Positions 13,630-24,759 of a stretch of 64,000 bases of DNA are shown here, one piece after another. Position 1 is the first letter of the stretch; every line of letters begins with the position of its first letter. The translations under genes were made by a program, and so were the position numbers. The stretch is from Pelecanus crispus. Its lineage: Eukaryota; Chordata; Aves; Pelecaniformes; Pelecanidae. The notes under the pieces were generated by a model. It searched no databases. It was not told the origin of the DNA and saw only the letters and a program-made list of their open reading frames with translations. The stretch covers positions 18,057,702 to 18,121,701 of the forward strand of contig NC_134654.1 of NCBI RefSeq assembly GCF_030463565.1, written 5' to 3'.

Positions 13630-16304
13630 GAGAAATGCAAATCTGTTTTAGAGGGCTTTTGCTGGAAGAACTCATTCAGTAAGTATGTGTGGGGGTCTTC
13701 CCACTCCCCACCCTTCCTGAAGAAGCAGTTCATATTTCCTTTGGAAGTTTTCATTCTTTCACTAAAATATAGTTTGTTTTTAAGCTGGAAGTTTTAGTTG
13801 TTTTGGCTGAAGTGGCATGTTGTTACCTCTGGGGCTTTAACAATTTAATTTTACTCTGTTGAAAACACATTAGAGAAACTTACCTAAATGGGAGTCTTTA
13901 TCAGAAAAGGCCATTAAAAGTTTTGGAGAAACTTTTGTCTAATTAAGAACTGCTTTTAAATAACACTGGAGTCCTGCTCAGATTTAACTTCTCCCTGTTT
14001 ATTTTATTTACATTCTGCACCATGTTCCCTAGGAGGAACTTTGAGTCAATCCCAACATCAGATATATTAACAGCCCTTTCTTGAACATGCTACCAGAGGT
14101 TTGTGATTGTTGGCTTTGACTTAGCAAACATTTAGGTGACAAACCTCTTAAATGGAAGAGTTTTCAAAAAAACTCTGTTCAGGATCAGTGCCTTGTAAAT
14201 TTGCATATCACCACTGATTCTGACAGTTGTTCAAGTTTGTACTGAAAGTGGAAAGTGTATCTGAGCAGTTATAGAGAAATATTGTTTAAATAGAAAGAAA
14301 AAAAAAAGAAGGAAAAACAGGTTCATGGGAGTATTTCTCATTTAAAAAAAAAAAAAAATAGACCAATTTTGGAGGTCTACAGAAGGTAAACAATTGACAC
14401 AAAAAGATTCCCACCAGAGACACTTCAGAGTGATTTTCCATTTCTGACCAGCTCTAGAAGTCATTCAAACCTAGCAGTAAAAAGAAAAGTTGTTTTAAAT
14501 AAGAACCCCTGCCCACCTCTGCATCCCAGATCATCTGAAGACTATTGCTTCCCAGGCTGAGTGAGCAATCACGTGAGTCTGGCTTGGCTTACCACAGTAC
14601 GGAGGGAAAAAAGTCTTTCCTTTGGTACTGTTGTTTTCTCATAGCCTTTAAAGAAAAAAAAAAAAAAAAAAGGACCCAAAATCAACCTACTGATCCAACA
14701 GCAGCCAACCTGGCACTTTATTCACATGCCACGGTGGAGCCAGCCTAAGTATAGCACCAAAGAAAAAGAGCCAGGAGTAATTCCTCATATTTATTTTCTC
14801 TTGGTGTGCAAAGTCACTGCCAGGCAGCACTACTCACCTCTCAAGCACACAGCAGGGCTGTTGTGAGCCAGGTTCGGGGCAGCGGGGCAGGGTCTGAGGT
14901 TCAGGAGGTCTCAAGTTTTCCTTAGTGTGGAAGAACCTGGTTTAGATTCACAGCTGAAAAAAACCCCTATCACTATGCCTAGCAAAACCAGTGCTTCTGA
15001 CCTTTTTCTGACCTCCATGTCTATAGAGGGAAGCATGATGTCAAATGCAATGGAGATTTCTTTCACAATGGCCTATTTCCACCCCAAACCACACTCATCA
15101 TTAGAATCCCTGGCATATCATCATGTCCTGTGGGGACCACAAACACTGTTATTCAGATACAGCTCTGAACAGCATCCAAATTTTGGAGGTCTGCAAAGGC
15201 TTTAGTGAGGCTCAGCATGCTGCCCTCTTCCCCCTTGACAGCTCCACAGAAGACACCTAAGGAGCCTGAGTAATGGAGAAGGTCCATTGACTACCACCAG
15301 CCTCCCAGTAGTGTAAAATGCTTCTTCTGCACTGGTGAATACAGACAGGTCAGACCACACACCACTGGCGCATGAGAACAGCGCACATTCACACAAGCAC
15401 ATGGAGACCCCGTGCCCCCTTGGTCCTCCCCCATGCCATCACCCACTGACTGCCCTGCAAAGAGGGAAGGTATATAACATGCAACGGCCATTAAAATGTA
15501 TTTTACCGTCACCAGCATTTGCTCAAAATGCTCAATCGCTCAGCCTCACAAAGAGATGCGCTTTGGTACAAATCCAGATCTCCCCCCAAAAAACACCCCC
15601 ATCCTAACCTTCTCCAGCACCATCCCTCCCTGGAGCCATTAGACCCTCCTTTTCAGGGTCAGGACTCCTCTTCTCCCAGGCACTTCTGCAAGGTCTGGTT
15701 GCTTAGAGCTCCTTACTTCATTCCATAGCTGCCATAAGGTGCTGGTTCTCCTTCTTACAAGGGACAAAAGACACTTGTCTAGGACTAATATGGAAGGTGG
15801 GCTGCTGAAGGGGTTTGGAGGCTCCCAAAATCAGCTCCAGGACACAGTGCTGCTTGTTTTTCAGAGCAAGTCCACTGCAAATCCACCCCAGAGTAGGAGG
15901 TGCAGGGGTAGAGGTGGGTAAGGGGAAAAAGTCCCTGAGCTAGCTGGGCATCTCAGCAGAGGATCAGCAAGCTGATCTGTGTGATGGCTGCAAAAATCAA
16001 ACCCATCTACTCTGGCAGGTGGGTTTTAGGGAATGCAGTCACTGCTGGAAATGGGAACACCTGCTGAGAAGAGCTAGGTGCTGCTCTTGGGATGGTCCAC
16101 AAATCCCCAAGCTCTCTGAAATCCACTGATTGCAATGCTCTAGCCTTTGCCAGTGTCATCAGCCATAGCCATAGTGATGTGCCCCCATGCCATCCTGCAG
16201 TGCAACAGTAGCTCCTCAGACATCTGCATTTCTTTTTCTCTTGCACAGCAGAGGCACCAGGCAGGAGCCCTGCACAAGGTGATGGTGTGCTGATTTCTTT
16301 GTTT

Positions 16305-16352
16305 CACCCTTTATTTTCACTTTTTTACCACCCTTTATTTTCACTTTTTTAC
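16305..16352. repeat. 24-bp perfect tandem duplication
   Basis: Two identical adjacent copies of a T-rich 24-mer (CACCCTTTATTTTCAC followed by TTTTTTAC), at 16305-16328 and 16329-16352. Confidence 0.95.
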
Positions 16353-18290
16353 AGTTATTGTAGAGCTGAAAAGGGCTCTGAGATATTTGTTCCTAGCAAT
16401 CACCCTGATGATAAAGTGGATGGGCTATGGCTCCACACTGAAGCAGGTGAAGGGGGCTGTGGCATGTCTCATCCAGCTATTTTCCCAATATCAAGCTGAT
16501 CCGCCTCCACTTGTGTCCTCTAACAGTGAAGTGCTTGTTTTATAAGCAAGGTGGAAAGAATGTTGTGAGACTGATGTTAAAAACCTCCTAAATGAAATGC
16601 CACTGCCTGCTGCACTACAGTGTAGGGATACCAGCCAACCTCAACTGAGGCTGACAGCAACCCACGCTGCAACAACAAGGGTGAAGTTTTACTTGTACAC
16701 ATATATTTACCCAACAAACATCCATGCTGCTGCCACAGTCTGAGTTTTCCCCTTCCCAGCAGCTGCCAATCCCACCTGGCGTTAGTGCTTGCTGCTGCAC
16801 AGAATAAACGTGGAAAACTAAATGCCTGCAGCAGGAGGGTTGGACTTTGGCTGGGTCAGCTGCAAGATCCAGCTCACTCGCTGGCTCTGCAGAGGGAGGC
16901 AGTGGGTATGAGGGTCCCAGGAGAAGCAGAGGGGGATGGGCAGCCACGGGCAGGGCTTGAAGCTGTACCTCTGCCTGAGTGAGCTGCAGAGCAGAGGGCA
17001 CAAGGATGTGGCCAGCTGAGGTACCTTATCCCTGCCTTCCCCAACCAGCTGTTTGGTGGAGTCGAGCAGAGGGAAGCAGTCTCCACATGACATTTTTTTC
17101 TCTCTAGTGAGCATTTTTCATCTGAGCCTCTTTTTCAGTGTAGAAAATCTCACTGTCACAAGAAAATGTCTCTTTCTTCTCCCTGAAAATGGTCCTTGAA
17201 AGCCCTCAAAGCTGCCACTTTTCTGTGCTTTGGTTTTCTTCTTTTTCTTTTCCCGCTGGCCCTCTGTCCTGCCCTGCAGACAAGTGATCTGTTCTCCCCC
17301 TCTACCTTCCCCATTTGCCTCTGAAAAAGGGAGATGGGAAAAGCAGAAAATAGAATTATTAAAATCAAATTTGGGGAAAACCTAGGGCCAGTTCCCTTTT
17401 CCTACTGCTATTATTGCTGAAAATATTAAAAGGGTTTTTTAATCATTATTTTTTCAATTATTTTCAATTGATTTTCAGCCAGCTCTGCTTAAGTTTGTTA
17501 TAGATGTAAAGGTGGAACTAAGGACAGAGTTGGACAAAAAAAACAGAGAAAATGTTTTTCTTTCTTTTAAATCTCCATTGAATATCCATTTTCAAAACCA
17601 ATCATCACTCTCACAAACAAGGAGTGCTTTGCGACCTTTTCACTCTGCTACATTTCTATTATTTTTTTAATTGCATTTATTTTTCTGTTCACCTGTTTCA
17701 GGATTCTCTTTATTTGGGCTCCTGGCAGAGGCAGAGTTGATCTCACACACACAGACTCCAGCCCACAGCCATCCTGCTGACCACAGCTGGGTTTCTATGG
17801 ATAAGCAGAAAACGGGACTTCAAGCGAGAGCTGCAAATATTTCCCTCAGCAGCTGAACTCGCCTGCTCCAAGCCAGAGGAAACCTGTCAGATTTATGTTG
17901 TTTTCTTCCAGCCAGAAGAAATCCCGTAAGGAGGTGGGGCAGCGGGAGGATGCAGGGAAGGGTGTTTTCATCCAGCCCAGGATGCCCAGGCTGCTCGGGA
18001 GCTTCTGGGCTGCCCAGGGCTGCCCATGGAGCACCGGCCCTTGAGTGCTGCCGGTGCTCTAACCCAGAGCGCTGGGGTATTTGAAATTTCAATTATTTAT
18101 GTGTTCATGCTGTGGGTTAATGCTGACTGACACTAAAACACTGCCTAGATTTAGCTTCATAAAATTTTTATCCCCACTATGAACTGCAAGTCTTTCTCCA
18201 ATTTCATTTAAAGGAAACAGAGTATTGAAAAGCCTACTGAGGAATTCATGAGCAACCTCACTTTTCCTCCTAGCCAAATCCTGGGACTTC

Positions 18291-18304
18291 ATTACCATGG
18301 CAAC
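18291..18304. promoter_or_regulatory. Candidate RFX X-box-like site
   Basis: ATTACCATGGCAAC matches the near-palindromic X-box pattern (GTTRCCATGGYAAC) except at the first base and its neighbour. This is a motif match only, in non-genic sequence. Confidence 0.3.
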
Positions 18305-19618
18305 ATATCATAATTTTAATTCCCTTCCTGATTGCCACTGCGCAGAGACCAATACATCTGCTTACTTTCCTAGGAGCTTGCCATCCACTTTGAGGCAGGT
18401 GTAAGGCGCATGACACATGCTTCTTGGGGCTCATGAGTGATCCAGAAACAGATGCTCTGTCTTTTTTGGGGGGTGAAACACCCAGAAAAGGTCAATAAAA
18501 TTCAGCAAGCCCCATTGAGGCAGTGCTTCTGGTGCTCTGAGCTTTGGGCATCACAAACATTCAGGCATAGCCCAGTGCAGTGGGAACCCCTGAAAAGAAG
18601 AAGTTTCTTGTCCTTTGTGGGGTTCTCCGTATTATAGTGAGAAGGAAAGGCAGCTCCCATCACTGTAATGAGAGCTGGAAAAGGGATGAGGGGTCTTTGT
18701 GAAGATAGAGTGTCTCCAGGAACCACGAGTCCCTGCTTTGAGATTTCTCTTATTTTAGTAATTATCACACTCAAAGGCATTTACAGGATTATAATCTCTA
18801 TTTGCCTTACTGTAGCAGATTGCAGGCACTGGAGATGCCTTTCTCAATTCGTCTACTGCACGAATACAGCATAGTCACTGAGAACAAACAAAACTCGCCT
18901 TGCTGGACCTTGGGGCTGGACTCTGCACTGGAACCTAAAATGGGACCTTGGCCGGCCAGCAACACCCTCAGACTGATGATTATCTTAATTATTTATCTAA
19001 TTCACATAAAACCAGTGAGTTGTTTGAGGCTGTAAACCTTTGTCCAAACTCGGAGCCCATTAAGGAGCCCAGCGGTGTCACACGCATTTGGTGCTGCTCT
19101 GTGTGTAGAGGGCATCAGCCAGTGAGCATTGCTAGAGGTTCAGTCAAGCTGAGCCAGGGATGAAGACAGTTGCTCCATTGCTTGAGCATGGAATCATTAA
19201 TCCACAGAGATGACATGCTGCAGCACACGGTGCCCTTCTTACCCCCTGACTTGTCCTGGGCTGAGCTCTACAGCATTCCCCTCTCGGTGCACCCCAGCGA
19301 GGATGGAGGGAGTGGGTATCTCTGCAACAGGTGTTTCTGTAGGAATTAGACTTCCCATTGGCAGAAATTCAGTATTTTTCAGTCCTCAAAACCCCTGCAT
19401 TTGACAAAGTCTTCTGGAAATTCCCAGCATTGACAAAGCAGCTCTGTGCATCAGTAACTCACCCATGACAAAACAGCCAGCAGCAGAGACGCAACTGCAG
19501 GTGAGCCTTTGGTCTCTGTAGTGAGACCTCACTGAGAGGTGCCAACAGAAAGGACCTTCCGGAGTTTGGAGCTGCCCTCTAAACTCACTTAAACTGCATT
19601 ATACATACATATTTATTT

Positions 19619-19662
19619 TGTGTGTGTGTATATATATTTGTTATATATATGTATTTATAATG
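19619..19662. repeat. TG/TA microsatellite
   Basis: (TG)5 runs into (TA)4, then TTTGT and (TA)4 again. An imperfect alternating purine-pyrimidine tract. Confidence 0.85.
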
Positions 19663-22216
19663 CCCAATTTTGTTGCAGACATCTGGAGAGTCACAATTCA
19701 TTTAAGCACAGAAAAGACATGGGAGATTTACCCTTCTTTAAGGGCAGGAATGAATGCTTCATTGAAAAGAGCAGATTGAAATCTTAGTGGTCTGTGTATC
19801 ACTATAAGCCAGCCTTTTCCTCCACCTCTAAAGATCCAGCCCTTCCTCTTGCTGAAGGGTTAAAAATTCTGAACAGAAACCACAGTGTTTTCCTTCTTTC
19901 TCTGAGCTTTTTTATTTAGTTACCCTTTCATTATTGTTTTCCTTCATCTAAAATAAAAGTAATCTAAGTAATTATAATCATAAAATGGATGTGAGCAAAA
20001 TGGGTACTGCGGGGTTTATAAAATACAAATTTCCTTTTTCTGGGAAATGTGGTCTCTCCTGCACTTAAACCTTTCAAGATCTGCCCAGGCTCCTAAGGTG
20101 GCATGAACCCCACAAGGCTTGTAAGGCCCCAAAGAGGAAATCACTTAAATATCCAGCCCTTCTCAGCAGATGCAGGATTGCTAACCAAGTGCCTTAAGTG
20201 TGTGCTTCAGCACTGCCTTGAATGGGGATGCTGTCCTGCATTCGGGCGGGAAAGGAACATTGTGGAGCATAAATTAATAAACGTCTAACAGATGAGTTTG
20301 GTAACACTGGGCATGCATAGAAATGTCTTCAGCAGGGGCAAACCGTGCAGCTCAGCTAAATTGCTCAAATCTCACTGACTGTCACCAGGATGAGTGTCTG
20401 ACCTGTATTAGGTAACCCGTACCCAAGCAAGAATCAGCTCCTCAGCCAGCAAAGGACCCCATTTAGTTTGATTTTTTAGTTGGTTTTTTTTTTTTTTAAA
20501 CTCTTTTCTGAAAATGACCCAAGAAAAACGTTCCTTAATGTTTGCTAAGCAGTTATTGGCAAAATTTCACTGATGTGAAAACAAGGAATCTTTCTTAAAG
20601 GTTGAATGTATCCAGATTGCTCCAGCCTCATCAAGTCCTCTTTTCTTTTTTGCTATTCCTTTATTTATTTTTTAACTAATAACTGCTCTCTGCATTTAAG
20701 TCAGGCAGAAAGGAGGAATTCCACTTTGATTTAGGAAAGGAAAACACCAGCTATTAGCCTGAGACATCATGTAACCTCCATTAGAAATTAACTTTTGTTT
20801 CCAAATTAGTAGAAAATCCTTGGAGAATGGCAGGTCTGAATGTTGGGTCCCCTAGCTCCACAGAAGCTCCTTGCTCCCCTCTGAAGTGGCAGATAAGCCA
20901 CTCATAGCCTGGCTTTATGTTGAAAAACTATGTTTCTTCTTTCATGGTCTGTTTGCCACCTTAGCACCGGGGTATGAACTGCATGGGAGATGGCAGTATT
21001 TGCAAATGAGGTATCCCAGATCTTCTACAGTGCCTGAAATGGACTGCAGTACATCCCAAATAATTAACTTAATAGTTTTTCAGGTGTATGGACTGAAACG
21101 TTCTCTACAGATCCTTCCAGAGCTGTTATTTTGCCCAGAACAATCAATTAAGATTTTTTGAGAAGGCTTTGCTTCACAGCTGCTTCTTGGACACTAGTAT
21201 CCTCAATAGCAAGAAACAAATTCTCCTTACTTTAAATAAACCCAGCTCATTTCAAAAAGTCTCACAACTTTTGAGATGAAGAACTTCTAACCATAAAAAC
21301 CTACACCTCTGCTGTCTGGTTTAGCCTCACCGTGCAACCATCAGCATTTTCCCATGCGTGCGCAAAACTACAGAGACATCACGTAGTGTGTGATGGACAC
21401 CGAGTGCATACATGCACACACATACACACGTGCAAGCCTACGGGAGGGCATCTGCGCAAAGCTCTCTGCAGCAGCTGCGGCTGAATCCGGTGCCTGATTT
21501 TGGAGGCATTCCTGCAGCTGAAACATCACCAAGGCTTGGGGAAGCTTCTTCTCCCCATTGTCTTACATTCGCAGCAGCTTTGATTTAGCTGCAGAAAGGC
21601 AGGCTAATGAGAAGGACAAGGGTTTGGTATCAGTCACGGGAAGGTTGATCTAGCCCATAGGGCACCTTGTCTTCAGCAAAGTGGGAATGGCTGTGCTGCT
21701 CCTTCATAGCCCGGTTGTCTGATTTGGGCACATTGCTGAGGCTGGGGATCTTCCTGACCATCTTTACTGATGCTCAGGAGATGAACATGCAAGTCTGAGC
21801 TGTCACCACAGTCTCCCTGCAGTCCAAGCAGAGAAACAGCCACTGCCAGAAGATGATGCAGTTCGTACTAAAGTAGATGTCCAAGGTAGAAACATCTTCC
21901 TCCTCCCTTATAGACAGAAAGCTGTGATTTAGAGTCTACATCTACAAAAGACTTCCACCTGCAGCAGCAGGTGAGGTGAGTTCCACTTTGGCCTCACTCT
22001 ATCTGCGCTTATCTGCTGGGAAAACCCTGCAGGCTCTCCAACATGAGTGCCTCCATCCTGGCTCTCTGGCTGAGGATCAGTGTGGTTTGATGCAGGAGAA
22101 ACAGTCTTATCACAGCTGACAGCAGGACCCTTTCAGGAAAGTATGGAACCCTGTGGCAGTGCTAGGAAGAAGGTAAGACACAGAGATGTGCCTGAGCTGA
22201 CCACAGCAGGCTTGAT

Positions 22217-22747
22217 CCAAGTGCAAGATCCTGCACTTGGGTCAGGGCAACCCCCGATATCAATACAAGTTGGGGGATGAAGGGATTGAGAGCAGCCCTG
22301 TGGAGAAGGACTTGGGGTTACTGGTGGGTGAAAAGCTGGACATGAGCCAACAATGTGCGCTTGCAACCCAGAAAGACAACTGAATCCTGGGCTGCATCAA
22401 AAGATGCGTGGCCAGCAGGTTGAGGGAGGTGATTCTGCCTCTCTACTCTGCTCTGGTGAGACCTCACCTGGAGCACTGGTGTCCAGCTCTGGAGCCCTCA
22501 GTGCAAGAAGGATGTGGACCTGTTGGACAGGGTCCAGAGGAGGGCCACCAAAATGATCCGAGGGCTGGAGCACCTCTCCTACGAGGACAGGCTGAGAGAG
22601 TTGGGGTTGTTCAGCCTGGAGAAAAGAAGGCTCTGGGGAGACCTTATTGCAGCATTTCAGTACTTAAAAGGGGCCTATAGGAAGGATGGGGCAATCTTTT
22701 TAGCAAGGCCTGTTGTCATAGGACAAGGAGTAATGGTTTTAAACTAA
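22217..22747 (+). pseudogene. CR1 ORF2 C-terminal remnant (copy A)
   Basis: This is the decayed end of the CR1 ORF2 polyprotein, downstream of the reverse-transcriptase catalytic motifs. The coding frame changes within the fragment because of one extra base near 22477. The last 77 residues ([20 protein letters not shown] and onward, 22514-22747) are open and identical in translation to copy B. The catalytic domains are missing through 5' truncation, so it cannot encode a working enzyme. Confidence 0.88.
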
Positions 22748-22977
22748 AGAAGAACGGATTTAGACTGGATAGAAGGAAGAAATTTTTTACCATGAGGGTG
22801 GTGAAACACTGGAACGAGTTGCCCAGAGAGGTAGTGGAGGCCCCATCCCTAGAAACATTCAAGGTCAGGTTGGACAGGGCTCTGAGCAACCTGATCTAGT
22901 TGAAGCTGTCCCTGCTCACTGCAGGGGGGTTGGGCTAGATGACCTCTAAGGGTCCCTTCCAACCGATGATTGTATGA
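22217..22977 (+). mobile_element. CR1 LINE fragment, 5'-truncated (copy A)
   Basis: This is the 3' end of a CR1 non-LTR retrotransposon in sense orientation. Homology with the longer copy at 24515-27800 begins at CCAAGTGCAAG, which marks the 5' truncation typical of LINE insertion. It covers the C-terminal part of ORF2, the stop at 22745-22747, and the CR1 3' UTR with GTTGGGCTAGATGACC and AAGGGTCCCTTCCAACC. It ends in a degenerate octamer tail (GATGATTGTATGACC). It differs from copy B by about eight substitutions over some 735 bp. It carries the same in-frame TGA (22380-22382) and the same one-base insertion in GAGCACTGGTGTCC (about 22477) as copy B. Confidence 0.93.
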
Positions 22978-24514
22978 CCTCCACAGCAAGTTGATGGGCC
23001 TTTGCTAAAGGGATTAGTGATCTGATTTTCTCCTCAGGTTTTCTTCCCAGATTGACCGAAATCCATAGCCAAGTGCAGGACTGACTGCTGCACACATACT
23101 TGTTTAGAACTTGGTGAAACTGCGGGAAGGCAGATGCACCAACAGCAGCCCCGTGCAATAACGTACATTTTTATGCTAAGTACATTTTTTTTTTAGTGTC
23201 CTGATGTTTTGGCAACATGACAGCAAAGTTAGTCAGACCTTTCATTTCTCTAACCAGCTTTAAAGGATTTGTAATATTATACTCACTTACTGGAGCGCAG
23301 AAGGAAATTGTCTGATTATGAATCTGTTATTTATCGTGCATTAAGAACACAATCACCTAATGCAGTCAACAGCAGGATATTTTACCCCAGTTTCAGGGAG
23401 GTGGGGGTGGAAATCCACTATCCAGTCCTACCAAGTGACATACACCTACTCTGATCTCAGAAGCCACCTCCCGAATACTAAAGGGCTGGGACATAATGGC
23501 TTTTAAAGAATATAGTTTCCAATTAGGTCATTGGTTTCAAACACGGGGTGTACTAAATGAGTAACATTTGGTGGTAAATTTCTTTGAAGTCCTCATTAAT
23601 CTTGGTCTTGTATTTGAACTTTTCTTGGCCATGTTCCTTATAGAATCTGGATCCCAGTTATGTCAAAACGACTGATTAGCCCCACAGTTTGAAGGCAGGG
23701 GGATTAGGTAGGGCGGGTGTTAGATTTCATAAAAGGCCTATTTACCTAGTCGTTTAGCATGACCAAATGGGAGGGTAGCCAACAGGGGTGATGTGTTGGA
23801 AAAATTCCAGCATTCCTGGGTCATTAGAGATCTCCACAGCAAGTGGTAGTGTTGCATTTGTGATAACAGCCACTGTTCAGATTCAGCTGCCTACTGGGTT
23901 CAGACAAGGGCTGAGGACTTTCCTTGACCTGTGGTGGCTCTTCTGCATAATCAGACTGCCCACCTCTTCAGCTCTTGTGAAACAGTGGAAAGGAAGAAGT
24001 ACTTTCAAAGAACATCTTCTTCTTCATGAATGACCTAAAGCAAACTTCCCCAAAAAATCAACTGAACTCTTTCCACCTATTCCAAAACATTCAAAACCAG
24101 GGTTCTGAATAGCTCAGAATCACCAAAACCAAGAACTGTTAAGAAACTCAGTGGGATGCTCTCATATAGCCTCTATCTAAAGAAGCAATAAGTTTAATTC
24201 CTGAATTAATGAACCACAGCCCAGAGGAGAAAATATACAGTGAGTCATGGCACCAGTGAAGCTTGGGAAGTTCTCAATAGGACATGCTACAGTGAATCAA
24301 ACCTGCAGCACACTCGTGTCAACAGTGCACAGCTCCTTCCTGAGGCCCCAATTAGTCAGAGAACAAAGAAATACACCAGCAGGCCTTTCCTGGAGATCAC
24401 AGCCCAGCATCATAGACCTGACAAGCAGAAGACTCAAAAGTTTCATGAAGAGAAGTGCTGTGCCTTACTGAAGCATGAAACGTCTGTAAGCAGATTGAGA
24501 GACAGGCTACTGTC
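22978..24514. other. Spacer between the two inverted CR1 copies
   Basis: About 1.54 kb of apparently unique sequence separates the two facing CR1 elements. No gene, SINE or further CR1 was recognised. It would form the loop if the 735-bp arms paired. Confidence 0.7.
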
Positions 24515-24555
24515 CATCATAGAATCATACAATCATAGCATCATAGAATCATGCT
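24515..24555 (-). repeat. CR1 3'-terminal octamer repeats
   Basis: Four to five degenerate 8-bp units (ATCATAGA, ATCATACA, ATCATAGC, ATCATAGA on the + strand) mark the 3' terminus of copy B. CR1 characteristically ends in such octamers rather than in poly(A). Confidence 0.9.
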
Positions 24556-24759
24556 TTGGGTTGGACACCTAGCCCAACCCCTCTGCAGTGAGCAGGGACA
24601 GCTTCAACTAGATCAGGTTGCTCAGAGCCCCGTCCAACCTGACCTTGAATGTTTCTAGGGATGGGGCCTCCACTACCTCTCTGGGAAACCCGTTCCAGTG
24701 TTTCACCACCCTCATGGTAAAAAATTTCTTCCTTCTATCCAGTCTAAATCTGTTCTTCT

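Larger units (their letters stand above)
9126..22216. other. Intergenic sequence, no gene recognised
   Basis: No coding exon was recognised. The longest open frame (11021-11566) has no domain and no splice or codon-usage support. The block contains CAAA repeats (9716-9750), A runs (14344-14358 and 14654-14671), a 24-bp perfect palindrome (13606-13629), a 24-bp tandem duplication (16305-16352) and a TG/TA microsatellite (19619-19662). Confidence 0.7.

Noticed and set aside
23480..23770. Possible LTR or DNA-transposon end between the CR1 copies
   Set aside because: No terminal repeats, target-site duplication or family phrase could be found. Left as unique spacer.
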